DNA of 64,000 bases from Pararge aegeria. Its lineage: Eukaryota; Arthropoda; Insecta; Lepidoptera; Nymphalidae. The notes beneath the pieces are model-generated. The model made no database searches. It worked only from the letters and a program-made list of their open reading frames with translations, and was not told the origin of the DNA. A program made the translations under genes and the position numbers. The stretch lies in contig NC_053196.1 in assembly GCF_905163445.1 (NCBI RefSeq), positions 16,951,501 through 17,015,500 on the forward strand, given 5' to 3'. Of the stretch, positions 54,232 through 64,000 are shown piece by piece. Numbering within the stretch: the stretch's first letter is position 1; each line of letters starts with the position of its first letter.

Positions 54232-54500
54232 TTTTTTGTATTCCACTACAAGTTAGCCCTTGAGTGCAATTTCAACTGATGGTAAGTGATGATGCTGTCT
54301 AAGATGGTCACTAGCTAAACTGCTAGGGGTATGGAAGTTATATCAAACCCATACCTCTAATCGATTTCTACGTGACAACGTACCAGAACGAAATCGCTAA
54401 GCGGTATGTCATTGTCAGTAGGGTGGTAACAAGCCACAGTAGGGTGGTCGAAGCCTCCCACCAGACCGTGTCAGAGTAAATTCAGAAACTAAAATTCCAC
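54232..54500 (-). mobile_element. SINE family D copy
   Basis: 'caagttagcccttgagtgca', 'atggtaagtgatgatgctgt', 'cccatacctctaatcgattt', 'aaatcgctaagcggtatgtc' and 'cctcccaccagaccgtgtca'; near full length without the tRNA-like head. Confidence 0.88.
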
Positions 54501-54504
54501 AACA

Positions 54505-55055
54505 ACTGCTGCCGGAGACCTTCCACTTAAAACCACTCACCGCTGCGTCAGGAGGGACATTAAAAACGTATTTTGATTTGAAACTGAATGTCGTCGAGGT
54601 CCTCTTCTATTCAAGTCAGTTAAAGAATACACAGCAGCATGTCATATATTTAGAACCGAAAACGATGCACAATTCATCGCACACAAAGGGAACAATCAAG
54701 CATTTAAAGTTGAGCGCAATAAAGGCTTTTGAAATCAATTTTAATATCGCGCTCGCGGGCGGCCGCGGTGATCCGTTCCGCCCTTCTATATCGTTAGCCG
54801 GACGTAATTCGTTACGAATTCGACTCGTTAGCGCGCGTGGTGTAGGTCACGAGTGGTTGATGTTGGATATACAACATATAACCGAATTACGAAATACTGT
54901 TGCAGCGTGCATAAGTATATTTCATAAGGAATCAACCCTGTAAAAATATTAAATCAAAAGGTTATTTATTTTTCCATACATCAAAGTGTTTACTTATGAC
55001 AACTCTATTGATAATAAAATACCGACACGCACATAGTACCTATGCTGCGCGACAC
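54505..55055. other. GC-rich block with a long unexplained frame
   Basis: 54745-54860 is GC-rich and lies in a 121-codon plus-strand frame (54578-54943), the longest open frame outside repeats. No domain, signal or membrane segment is recognisable, and codon use is uneven along it. I do not call it a gene. Confidence 0.3.
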
Positions 55056-55060
55056 GTACC

Positions 55061-55171
55061 TTATAAAGTGACAGTAGTCACTTGATTGTAATTTTGTATG
55101 TGTTTAGCTGTAACCAAGTTCATTCAGTAAAAACTATGGCAGTAGTTTACTAAAAACTATTACAGGTAAGT
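55061..55171 (+). promoter_or_regulatory. candidate promoter and first exon with consensus splice donor
   Basis: TATA-like TTATAAAG (55061-55068), an initiator-like CATTCAGT near 55120 and a perfect donor CAG|GTAAGT at 55165/55166. TATA and initiator are farther apart than usual, so at most one is used. Weak evidence for a non-coding first exon. Confidence 0.25.
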
Positions 55172-55523
55172 CTCAGAGACAGTAAATAATGTACCTACCT
55201 CTAAAGCCTACGAATTAATATTTCGGTTTTCATGTACACGTTGTATGCGGGAGTTGTTTATTGTGTGCAACCGCAGCAATATTAAGATCTTCCTCAGACC
55301 TAGTGCTGTGAAAACTTCGATAACTCTATGTAGGATCTTGTGGCGCCATCTAGTTTAGTAACGTGGCGGTAGCACCAAGGCGTAAGTGACATCAAAAACC
55401 TGCATCAGTGGTTGAGCATGTTTAGTATTTTCGACTACCAATCATGAAATTCTAGATTAGACTCGCGGGGCAGGCTAACATTTGTTAGATATTGGATTTT
55501 TCTACAAACTTTGGAGTAACAGA

Positions 55524-55640
55524 CTGGAGTTAGGAAATTGGCACTTACGACCCCCGTGCCTCGGAGAGTACATTATGCCGTAATAGTGAATAAATTAATG
55601 AACTATTTAGTCAGCGCACGTGCAAACAGTTTCTTCTCTC
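55524..55640 (+). repeat. interspersed repeat fragment shared with 14.2 kb
   Basis: 'cccgtgcctcggagagtaca' matches the 14.2 kb fragment; the class is unknown. Confidence 0.5.
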
Positions 55641-55644
55641 ATAT

Positions 55645-56640
55645 TTTCAAGAAAATAGGCATAAAGCATCGAAACAAGCATCAATGTAGAACACATGATT
55701 GCATTCCATCAGGTATGTCGTCACGAACAAACCCATTGGTACAAAGTGCCCGCTTGTTCCAGTAGCTTGCATCACCATTGCGGTTGCACTCGTGACGTAC
55801 GAACAAATGGGCATGAATTATGTCCATTCATTAGATACGGAAAAAGTGGGTCTGGCCTTTGACGCGGTAATGTAATTGCACGCTAACTGCATTACCATCT
55901 TTTGTGGCGTTGACTCTGACGCCTGCTGAACACAATGCATTCCCAACTCTATTCACATCGCATTAGATCTAAGTTTCAACTATTTTCAAAGCTCTGTCGT
56001 TGTGCTGCGAGTGCATTAGAGAATTACTAACATTTTCCTTTTCATAGTTTTTACAAGCTCTAAGGTGTTAAGCTGTCTGATCTAGAAAGGAATAGAAATT
56101 CAATGCTTCTCTGCTTTATTCGTTTTGCGTTTGAGCTACTTTGAGTCGGTCTTTTTATATAGAGCAATGTAATAACTTTATACCAAATGTCATGAAAATT
56201 TAATTAAAGACAGATTTATAATTAAGAAATTGCTGCGCAATAATAAATTGCTTTAGACAGATTGCTTATAAAACGACAATCTACTTAACTAACTTTGAGA
56301 GGGAAAAAAAAGTGATTAGAATCACATCCAAATGATATTCTAATATTAATCTTATTTCATACATATACAAAATATATAACCTGCATTTCACTACCACAAA
56401 CTCGTGAATAGATTAGAATAGTAATATTCTCAGAGAAATGGCAGGATTTCCGGTACCACCTGTTTCTCGTAATGAAGGCCCATGTTGCAGAACCAGTGCA
56501 TTCAGAATAATTAAACTAATACGCAGCTGTTACTTTGCTAGCTGTAGCGTACGACAAAGTGGTGATTTTACACCGGTAGAGTTAGCTGCACATTTTGGTT
56601 TGGCAAAGAAATGCCGTGCCAATAACCCCTGAATGTTAAG
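55645..56640. other. no gene recognised
   Basis: GC-balanced unique sequence in 55690-56000 and 56430-56630; no frame with a recognisable domain. Confidence 0.35.
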
Positions 56641-56647
56641 AACTATA

Positions 56648-56816
56648 TATATATATATCTTTATATATATATATTTCTTGTGTGCGTGTGTATGTCACTG
56701 AACTCCTCCTAGACGGCTGGACCGATTTGAATGAATTTTTTGGTATGCGTTTGGCTGGCACCCTGGTTGGTTTAGATTCACAAATCAGCCCGACAGATGG
56801 CACTGGGGTCCGCTAG
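56648..56816 (+). mobile_element. Helitron-like fragment
   Basis: 'gtatgtcactgaactcctcc', 'gacggctggaccgatttgaa' and the end 'actggggtccgctag' before T. The CTAG end and the 'ctggaccgattt' segment are typical of lepidopteran Helitron-like repeats as I recall them. Confidence 0.6.
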
Positions 56817-56819
56817 TAT

Positions 56820-58345
56820 ATAGTATAAGTAAATCATTTTCATCACAGGCCTCTTCAATGATAGGAGAGAAGGTTTTAGAGCTTAGAACTGTATTATTCC
56901 TTGTGGGCAATGATTATTATGATGATATTATCGTAATTATAGTTAATTTTTATCATTATGGTAATAAATTAACGGAGGATTACTTTAAATTAAGACTCTA
57001 TTTATTTTGGTACAAATACGGACATACGGACATGACCTTTGACTCAAGACATTGACATTGACTACAGAATGTATTATAATAGCAGGTTATTATATGCCTC
57101 GGCTGGAAAATATACACCTTAGGACTGGGCTTTTTTGCTAAGTTTCAAGTTTCACTATTATTGAACAATGAACATAGATTTATATTTTAACACCTAACGC
57201 CAAAAATACAGGGTGTTATAAGTTACACGTGTCTGAGTGTATGTGGAATCGTAGCTTTCAAACGGATGAACCGATTATGGTTTTCTTTTTATTATAGTTA
57301 AATATGGGTATCAAATGTAAGTGTTTCTTTCGTATAGCGAAAAGAGGGGGTTTATTTTTCAATTTAAATATGTATGCCACCCTTAAAAATATAAAAATCC
57401 TATTATAATTTTTTAGACTTTGCTGCCTTAATAAATTCACTGATAAACCCCGGTACTACTAATAGTGCAGGTAAAAATATAAATTTAAACCCTCTTGTAA
57501 AAACTAACACTCATCATTTTACAGACGACAAGGTTATTCTATTTTTTATTTGGAATTTTCGCGTAGTAATAATTAAATGTTAAAATTTAAAACGAGGCCT
57601 TAAAATAAAGCCGCACGGATATGCCTTCTGGAAGCATCCTCGTGAATACGGCAGGTGTGCAAATATCACCGCTGATGCGATGGGACACACATGCACCGCT
57701 GTCATTAATATCAAGCTCCGATTCGGGGAGCCTCACTGACAGCGGATGACACAAGAAGTTAAAACTACGTACGGGTGGAAATAACTGCATCTCATAATGA
57801 GCGAATCCTTATTGTTTCGTTTAACCCTTAACTACTGCGAGTAGTTAAGGCTGCCAAATCAATTTTGGTCGTAAAAAAATGTTACCGCGTTCTGAATTTT
57901 CTTGTTCAATAGCTTTTTAACTTACTCCAAAGAGAAGAACTTTAAAGAACCCATGCGGAAATTTAAATAACAATTTTAAAAGAGGTGTAATTTTTTGAAC
58001 TGTGTAAGTAGATTAGCGGAAAGTAAGATGCGCTCACGTTATAAACTTCCATCTGTAGCTCCCATCCTTAGCAAATTGTTTAGTGTGTGAATTACGGTTA
58101 AATATTTGCTAAAGTTTATTTTATTATGAAGAGAGCACCGGATAGTCAAGCTTACCACATACGACTACGTCCACCGGAGAAATAGAAGAGCTATAAATTA
58201 TATTAGTTACAACAAGTTATTCAAAAATCTTCTCGTTTTGCACCGAGAATCCAGCCAATAAATGCGCTCTGGTGAGGCATTTCTAGTGACACCAGAAAGA
58301 ACCACTTGAAATCCAAAATCATAGCAATAGTCCTTACGTTTGGGG
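56820..58345. other. no gene recognised; repeat traces
   Basis: 57245-57350 has 'tttcaaacggatgaaccgat' and 'atatgggtatcaaatgtaag', resembling the 36.1/41.1 kb repeat. 57600-57790 is GC-rich with an unrecognised minus-strand 67-codon frame. 57826-57850 is a perfect 11-bp-armed hairpin. Confidence 0.4.
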
Positions 58346-58349
58346 TCAG

Positions 58350-58510
58350 CTGGGATCCCGGGCTAGCAGTTCTTCTTCTTCTCTCTCTGGGCTTGTCTCC
58401 GTACTTGGTTGGCCGGAATCTCCCGTTGTACGTAGTGCCACTGGTACGGCTCCCCGCTAGGTCACCCCAGCCAGCCGAGCTCACTCTAGAAGCTTAGCAG
58501 GCCGTCCGAC
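58350..58510. other. GC-rich block, possibly a repeat
   Basis: 'cccgggctagcagttcttct' and 'gctaggtcaccccagccagc' with a CTTCTT-rich run. Open on both strands, which reflects composition. I suspect an interspersed repeat but cannot place it. Confidence 0.3.
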
Positions 58511-58514
58511 GGAC

Positions 58515-59740
58515 GAGCAGTTATCTAAAAACTCGTGTGAGCCAATGTTCTTTTTAAAGTAATTAACTGGCAGCAGATATACGCAGCTACCGTGTTATAT
58601 TACACGAACCATTTAGAGCCACGTTTGTCCTCTTAAGAACTCAAAATCTATTAAACATAAACACATGAAATTTGGTACATTTATTGAAATTGTACCTTAG
58701 ATTAACTGGACCTCTAAATTTCATAAATAGAGCTCCAACTGCTACTGAGATATTAACGTCTACAAATCAGCATTTTTTCTATTGACTGACATATCGCACA
58801 AGCGTAAACCTTACTGATGTCCATAGCGTGCAGAATTGAAATTTAGCGTGCAGCTTATTAGTTGTGTGTTACAAAGGAAAACATCAGAAAGCAATGAATT
58901 TTACGACGTTAATCAGATCAAGATTCTAACAAGCCGTTAATAGGAACTTTGAAAATACATAACTGTTGATCTTAAGGATCTACAGGATATAACATGGCGA
59001 GGTCCAGGTATTGATAATGGGGGCAATATGCGAGATAGACCTAATATTATTATGGTTTATTCGATATTATTTCTTGAGGTTTAAATGACAACGTCTCAAA
59101 AATAGAATCTTTATCCATACCAAAACTGTTTGACTGAATACACAAAAATATAAGTAAGAAAAGCTTTCGACGAAAATGTTACTAAGAATTAATTAAAATG
59201 CACATGACTGGGTATTCTGATTCCAGTAAACCTCTATTTTTACAGTCTGCACTGACTGGCTTTATTAAGATATCCAATATTATTACCTGGCGCAAGAAAA
59301 TGAATCTTCACTCTTACGTTATAATGCGTTTTTTTTGTCTTCTGGTATTACAATACCTCCCACAATGGTAATAATACATCACTTAATTAAAGTTGTTCCG
59401 TTTAAGAGACGAATCTTGTACGTCTCGAAGTTTATTCTCGAAACTAAATCTACATTCGCAACTACTGTGAAACTTTTGGAGAGTTTACTTCTTATACAAA
59501 GTTACGTCTACAGTAATAATGTTCTGTTCCAAAAGAACCTTTTGATGATTTAATTAAATCCTTGTTTTCTAGGAGTTTTTTAATTGTTGCTTTAATCTCG
59601 AACTCTCAGATGTAAAATAATATGAAAGAACTTCGAACTTTAGGTGGTCCAGTGTTTTAGTTATTGGCGCAGTCAGCAAAAATTTAAACACGGATTAGTT
59701 CAGAAAACATTCCTTAATCAATGCAAAAAAAATTGCGTGT
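58515..59740. other. no gene recognised
   Basis: AT-rich; nothing supported. Confidence 0.35.
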
Positions 59741-59744
59741 CCTG

Positions 59745-60088
59745 TGATAGTTACCACCCTACCAACAGACGTGCAACCGAGCAATTGAGTGTTCCGTGTA
59801 CAAAAGGAGTAGTAGTAGAGCATTTTGTGCCACAACTCGTCCGAGGAAGTACTACATATTATTCGCAATGCTGTGTTCTGAAGGGCATGGTTGTCGGTGT
59901 AATTACAGGCACCCAAGTCTTTACACCGACACCTCATGTTGACGAACACAGGTCCGATACTTTTTGGGACGTATCTTCTGCGTAGATCTATAACCAGTTA
60001 TAGGCTATGGTTTATTTCTAGCCTTTGGGTTAAATGAAACTGCTATATCCCTATCAGGTAAGTTTGCTCCCATCTTAAGCTGCATTAC
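59745..60088 (+). mobile_element. SINE family D copy interrupted by family E
   Basis: Left part 'tagttaccaccctaccaaca' to 'gcaattgagtgttcc' (59747-59797); right part 'actgctatatccctatcagg' to 'cccatcttaagctgcattac' (about 60038-60088). Confidence 0.78.
59797..59985 (-). mobile_element. repeat family E copy nested in SINE D
   Basis: 'cacaactcgtccgaggaagt', 'attcgcaatgctgtgttctg' and 'ggtgtaattacaggcaccca' are the reverse complement of family E 3' sequences. Confidence 0.75.
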
Positions 60089-60089
60089 C

Positions 60090-60490
60090 CAGCCATCTAA
60101 ATCGCTCGTACGCTATCAAAACCGCCATACTATCGTGAGAACTTTTCCACCGAGTGCGTACTCCACCATAATTAGCACAGCGTATGAAACTTCGCATTAG
60201 CGAATTATACCTGTTTATACTTTTTATTTGTACCTCATTCATTATTGCCCTCATTATACAGATGAGGGAATGAGGACATATCGCGCTGTAGTATGTTGTC
60301 TCTCGCATGGTATCATATTTGTCGTATTCATGAGAACGAGACACAAGTGCAGTTGTTGCTCTGTTTTATTTACCCGCTGCGTAATTCCACTGCGGTAATT
60401 TAAAATAAGAAGATATTTTTAATAGTTTCAAACCGACTACTACTCTTTAAAAATATCACAACGGAAGCAAGGCTATTTGTCTTACATCTA
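60090..60490. other. no gene recognised
   Basis: Unique; a minus-strand 89-codon frame (60075-60344) has no recognisable domain. Confidence 0.35.
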
Positions 60491-60494
60491 ACGT

Positions 60495-60780
60495 GTCCAG
60501 AGACTCCTCGACAAATAACACAATAAATGAAATAAAATAATAATAATAATAACATCAATAAGTTATATATTATATTTATATATTTGTGTAATGTTTATAT
60601 CTGATTTATTGCACCGCCTACCTCTTTTCTATGTTTTTTCCTTTTACACCTTTGGTTGCAAGAAATCACCATGTAGCGATAAGGCCACCATATTGTACTC
60701 TCTTGCTCTATGTTTATATCCCTGTACCAAATTTTTGGGTTTGGTGTATAATATAGTGTATTCATATGCATTCAATATAA
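60495..60780 (+). mobile_element. LINE 3' end
   Basis: 'gacaaataacacaataaatg' (60511) repeats the 3' untranslated start at 24.49 kb. Further on, 'ggttgcaagaaatcaccatg' 'tagcgataaggccacc' (60654-60689) is a diverged conserved hairpin. Either one element or two LINE tails joined. Confidence 0.72.
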
Positions 60781-60806
60781 ATAAGAAAATATAACGACAA
60801 AAAAAT

Positions 60807-60811
<5 letters not shown>

Positions 60812-60838
<27 letters not shown>
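60812..60838 (+). repeat. (TA)n microsatellite
   Basis: About 13 TA units. Confidence 0.95.
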
Positions 60839-60861
60839 TTTTATTAGTTTAGTAGATTTTA

Positions 60862-60899
60862 TTAGGTTTGAAGGCGGTTCAAACCTAAAGCTTAGGTTT
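60862..60899. repeat. double palindrome built on TTAGGTTT
   Basis: TTAGGTTTGAA (60862-60872) pairs with TTCAAACCTAA (60878-60888); AAACCTAA (60881-60888) also pairs with TTAGGTTT (60892-60899). Confidence 0.9.
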
Positions 60900-60957
60900 T
60901 AAGCCTCATATACCTGTTACACAGGCAACCACGTCTTTAAACTGGAATACAGCCATT
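60893..60957 (+). mobile_element. repeat family E fragment
   Basis: 'taagcctcatatacctgtta' and 'ctttaaactggaatacagcc' match family E. Confidence 0.6.
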
Positions 60958-60959
60958 GA

Positions 60960-61455
60960 CTTTTGGTACACCACATTTGGTACATATGGTAAAGCTAGAA
61001 TACTGTTAATTAACACGATTCGGTTTATTTCAAAGGTACCTCTGTCATATTTAACTCTCGGATATTGGTGAAAACTTCTTTTTGGATAGCTTGCATTCCG
61101 GAGACGAAAGGTAATATTTAACTAAGTAAAACATACAGTTTATATTACAAAATATAGCAAAGTAAATATAACACAACATGTTACCATGCCTCCTACAATA
61201 CATTCCTTTATCTGCTCATCAAATGTCCATTGCACTATTTAACTATTCTTTTCTCCATATTAACGTTATCAAAGGGAGACGTAAAGAAACGTATCCTTTG
61301 AAACCATTTTCAAACTATCCGTTACATTAGAGGACTTGAAGGAAAGGCAAGTATCCGTTGAAAAGAAAATTGTTTGCTCGGGCGTATCCTTATTCCTTTT
61401 CAAACATTTTCTTTGCTTTTTCTCAGACGAATATATTAATGGTATTGTTTATTTA
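60960..61455. other. no gene recognised
   Basis: AT-rich unique sequence. Confidence 0.35.
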
Positions 61456-61458
61456 TTC

Positions 61459-61530
61459 GAAAGCGGTGGTAGCCCAGTGGTTTAAACTTCGACCATTAAC
61501 TTGTTGAAGTTATGTGCGTTTATAAAAATC
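61459..61530 (+). mobile_element. SINE family A head fragment
   Basis: 'gaaagcggtggtagcccagt' (box A side) and 'gttgaagttatgtgcgttta'; the box B part is missing. Confidence 0.72.
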
Positions 61531-61616
61531 ATGACTAAATGGATTGAAGTCTGGAAACAGTTATCTGGTATTATAATTCCAAATTCTTGAACTTACTATA
61601 TAATGTACTATTCCTC

Positions 61617-61765
61617 ACCATCGTCATCATCTTCATTATCAACCCCTTATCGGCCCTCTACAGGGCACGGGTCTCCTCTCAGAATCAGGGTTTGAGAACT
61701 TTATAGCGAATTCTCAGGTTTACTCACGATATTTTCCTTTACCGTTTAAGTAATTTACTTAAATT
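61617..61765 (-). mobile_element. SINE family A 3' fragment with deletion
   Basis: 'caccatcgtcatcatcttca', 'ctacagggcacgggtctcct', then directly 'gagaactttatagcgaattc' and 'ttttcctttaccgttt'. Confidence 0.8.
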
Positions 61766-61769
61766 GAAA

Positions 61770-62558
61770 AAGGAAATAACACTGCGTGTACTGGTACTGT
61801 ATTGGTACTTTCCTCTCATCCGAGCTCATAGTTACTTCAGCTTCGCATTTCATTTCGAGTCCTTATATTTTTGATTTGATCACATAGAATTTCTCCTAAC
61901 ATAGCTGTTTTATCACTCCTTGAAGAGTGGATTTGAACTTTTTGATAAGGCCCCCAGTTAGGCATAACATTTCAAAGCCTTAATTTATTTGAAGAAGACC
62001 TTAATCAGCCGTTAAGTAAAATTAGAGGTTGCAAATAATAAAATTATGGTCTCAAGATGTACACAGAGCCTTACGCTCGCATCTGATATGATCCCAAATT
62101 TGGCTAACCACGTAACCTAATGGCCAATCCGTGTACTTAAACTATGTAGAGTTCATTGGCCTGTGTAATTGCATCGCTGAGGTCCCGCCAACTATCCTGC
62201 GGTCTCCGACTTTAGTTAGCTAACTTTGCTTACATGTGGCCTAACCGGATTCCTAATTTAATTCCGAAACTTTTGCAACTTGTGTACAACGGCCGCTTAG
62301 AATGATAATGCAAAAAACAATGAGTCTGTAAGAAAGACGGTAGACTAAAGAAAAACACTTTCCAAAATTTTAATTTGGACCAAACTAAGTTTACCTACAT
62401 TGGACTTAATTTGCATTTTCGAATAAGGTGGAGGGTGACTTAAACCCTTCTCATTTTGAGAGTAGTAGTCATTGATAAATATAATTAAAAAAAACAGTAC
62501 TATCTAAAATTTTATTCATATCGCCCAAAATTCACTACGCTACTTAGAATATAGTTAT
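61770..62558. other. no gene recognised
   Basis: Mixed; possible SINE A trace at 62430-62470 (cttaaacccttctcattttg). Nothing else. Confidence 0.35.
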
Positions 62559-62561
62559 CTC

Positions 62562-62710
62562 ATCCCTTCCTACGAGGCGAGTAAGGGAATATGAAGGAGC
62601 AGCGTCTTCCGTGCTACTACTACCATCAGTGATCACCAAGCCGACTGCAGAGTGTGGTTATTATGGGCAAATGCTCCGTTTATTCCAGTAGTAGACTGTT
62701 ATAGGGTTTT
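62562..62710 (-). mobile_element. interspersed repeat family C copy, diverged
   Basis: 'tacgaggcgagtaagggaat', 'agcagcgtcttccgtgctac' and 'ccagtagtagactgttatag'; minus strand. Confidence 0.72.
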
Positions 62711-63033
62711 AATGACATATTGTTGACGTCTGATTACCAAAGTAAATTATAGTTATCCAAAGTTCAAATATTTACCCACTTTATAAAACTAAAAGCGACT
62801 TTGCTTATTATAATATTAATTATGCATCTACCCACAATATATTTTATTATGTCAATGTATCAATATCACTATTTTTTTATCTTCCATTTTGCTTCTTGAG
62901 TTTGCACAATAAAATTCTAACAAGAATAATATAAGTTTAATTGAATGCCACCAAACCCCATCGCACATCAAAATTTCAACAGCAAGTACGATAATAAACA
63001 CATGTTTTTCAGCAGGATAGATGCGAAAGTAAC

Positions 63034-63201
63034 ATGACATTTAAAATGGCTAAAAGCGTAAAACTAGGTTGGCATACGGTGGGCTTGATAACTGGTACGT
63101 ACGGGTACGTGCGCCCGACAGAAGTGTTCAATGGCCGTCGCCAGGTGGGCGGCGGATCACTGCAACTGGACTGCGGATTTGCCAAAGCCGATTTCATTTA
63201 A
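63034..63201 (+). CDS. unrecognised 55-codon small ORF
   Basis: The frame is open from 62998; the first ATG is at 63034 and a second at 63046 in a fair context (ttaaaATGGC). The stop TAA is at 63199-63201. The product has a mixed, protein-like composition with GC-rich codons: 'VKLGWHTVGLITGTYGYV', then 'RPTEVFNGRRQVGGGSLQL'. An acceptor-like 'tttttcag' lies at 63005-63012 just before the open stretch. I do not recognise the protein. It could be an isolated exon, a fragment of a mobile element or chance. Confidence 0.3.
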   Translation: MTFKMAKSVKLGWHTVGLITGTYGYVRPTEVFNGRRQVGGGSLQLDCGFAKADFI

Positions 63202-63384
63202 ATATCGGAAAAATTTGCATGTGAATAAATCGCCTAAGCTTAATGCACGCCGATGGTTAGAATAGGTTTAAACGGATCCGATTAATAAAGGGACTTATTT
63301 TTCAATCTATTTATTAAAGTCATAGGTTGTATAGGTTGGATACCTATTCATATATATTTTTCATATCAGAAGTCACAATATGTC

Positions 63385-63598
63385 TTAGTATGCAGTTATT
63401 CGTAAGTATGTTTTTATAGTACACGCCTTACTATTTTGTTTTCTTTTTTACTTTTCTAATTAATCCTAAGCTTGCCTTGCAATGTCCGCTACTAAGCGAT
63501 AAGGCTGTCTTTAGTATCATACTGCCCCGTGTGCATATCAATTAATGTCTTTAACTTGTGGTGTACAAATAAAGAGTATAAATAAAAATAAAAAATAG
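63385..63598 (+). mobile_element. LINE 3' end with poly-A tail
   Basis: 'tagtatgcagttattcgtaa' resembles the 3' untranslated region of the 5.5 kb LINE (ggcatgtagttatttgtatg). The hairpin motif 'gctactaagcgataaggctg' is at 63480-63506, then an AATAAAG signal (63569-63575) and an AAATAAAAATA tail. Confidence 0.82.
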
Positions 63599-63599
63599 C

Positions 63600-64000
63600 A
63601 AAATCTAAAAGTCCCTGAATGTCTGCAAATTTTACTTGATTCCGATGTTCGGATTGTTTAAAAGGTTTACGCTCATTATAATCATTTTTGTACATAAATT
63701 AAACAGTAAAAATAACTTAGCTACTAGGAAAAATATTTGAAGAAAATATATGACGTCGAAATATAGACATGGTGCCCAAATCGCAGGCGCCATTGCTTAA
63801 GTTCTTCATTTGCTATAAGAATTGCAAAGACATAGGCTACTTCTTATTTCAGTAATATCTATAACTCCGCAAAATTAACAAAAAAGGAAAAAATTAGGGC
63901 AAAGTTGCGGTAAAAGGCTAGTTAAAAAGATTTTAAATAAAGTTAAAAATATTTTTTGCTGCTAACAGGAGGTCGAAGTAGGAAGTCAAAAATTTTAAAA
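63600..64000. other. no gene recognised
   Basis: AT-rich; nothing supported. Confidence 0.35.

Noticed and set aside
54578..54943. 121-codon open frame, longest outside repeats
   Set aside because: No recognisable domain, signal or context; the GC-rich core is short and the ends are AT-rich. Kept only as a note in the gene-free stretch.
59644..59985. 113-codon open frame
   Set aside because: It crosses the SINE D / family E nested repeat; not a gene.
60862..60899. Interstitial telomere repeat (TTAGG)
   Set aside because: Only isolated TTAGG units inside a palindrome; no tandem array.
1..64000. CRISPR array, bacterial operon or prophage
   Set aside because: No spaced direct repeats of CRISPR type, no clustered ORFs, and abundant eukaryotic SINEs and LINEs.

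Overview
This is a eukaryotic, AT-rich, almost gene-free window whose repeats point to a lepidopteran insect, probably a butterfly. The evidence is: (i) dozens of copies of tRNA-derived SINEs and truncated non-LTR retrotransposons of types I recognise from lepidopteran genomes; (ii) a recurring retrotransposon 3' motif (GGTTGCCTGG...AGCGATAAGGCCGCC); (iii) Helitron-like ends of the type GCGGGCAACAGCTAG. The species assignment rests on recall of repeat types, not on a search. There is no bacterial-style operon, rRNA, convincing functional tRNA gene, CRISPR array or phage. Nearly all open frames longer than 60 codons are chance frames or lie inside repeats.

Layout. 0.2-6 kb: a LINE 3' end, a nested SINE pair (family B inside family A), a tRNA-headed SINE (family D), and one long but broken non-LTR retrotransposon (2.6-5.66 kb) with a complete AP-endonuclease domain, a frameshifted reverse transcriptase and a 3' hairpin. 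6-12.2 kb: a dense repeat field with families B, C, E and A, a Helitron-like element, two LINE fragments, a 95-bp direct-repeat pair 975 bp apart, and a 112-bp MITE. 12-26 kb: scattered A/B/C SINEs, paired LINE tails at 16 and 19 kb, a LINE C-terminus at 24.4 kb, a Helitron-like element at 25.5 kb and a TTAA-flanked MITE at 26.0 kb. 26.3-33 kb: the stretch most likely to belong to a host gene. It holds a TATA box followed by a short signal-peptide-like open frame (26.37-26.56 kb) and a GC-rich block with an initiator-like motif, a strong splice donor and a 69-codon frame (30.05-30.32 kb). 33-48 kb: MITEs (including a 143-bp hAT-type element with an exact 8-bp target duplication), more SINEs, a minus-strand LINE tail at 39.7 kb and a striking 46-bp palindrome at 43.25 kb. 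49-52 kb: two minus-strand Jockey-like reverse-transcriptase fragments. 53-64 kb: further SINE copies, one SINE nested in another at 59.8 kb, two more LINE 3' ends (60.5 and 63.4 kb) and an unrecognised 55-codon small ORF at 63.0 kb.

How the parts relate. The LINEs are the likely source of the enzymes that moved the SINEs. SINE family D carries at its 3' end a sequence resembling the 3' ends of the LINE fragments at 8.93 and 51.1 kb. Five LINE 3' ends share a hairpin whose stem changes in a compensatory way between copies, so its structure rather than its exact sequence appears to have been kept. No complete functional gene can be demonstrated; the host-gene candidates at 26.4, 30.05, 55.1 and 63.0 kb are hypotheses that RNA data would settle.
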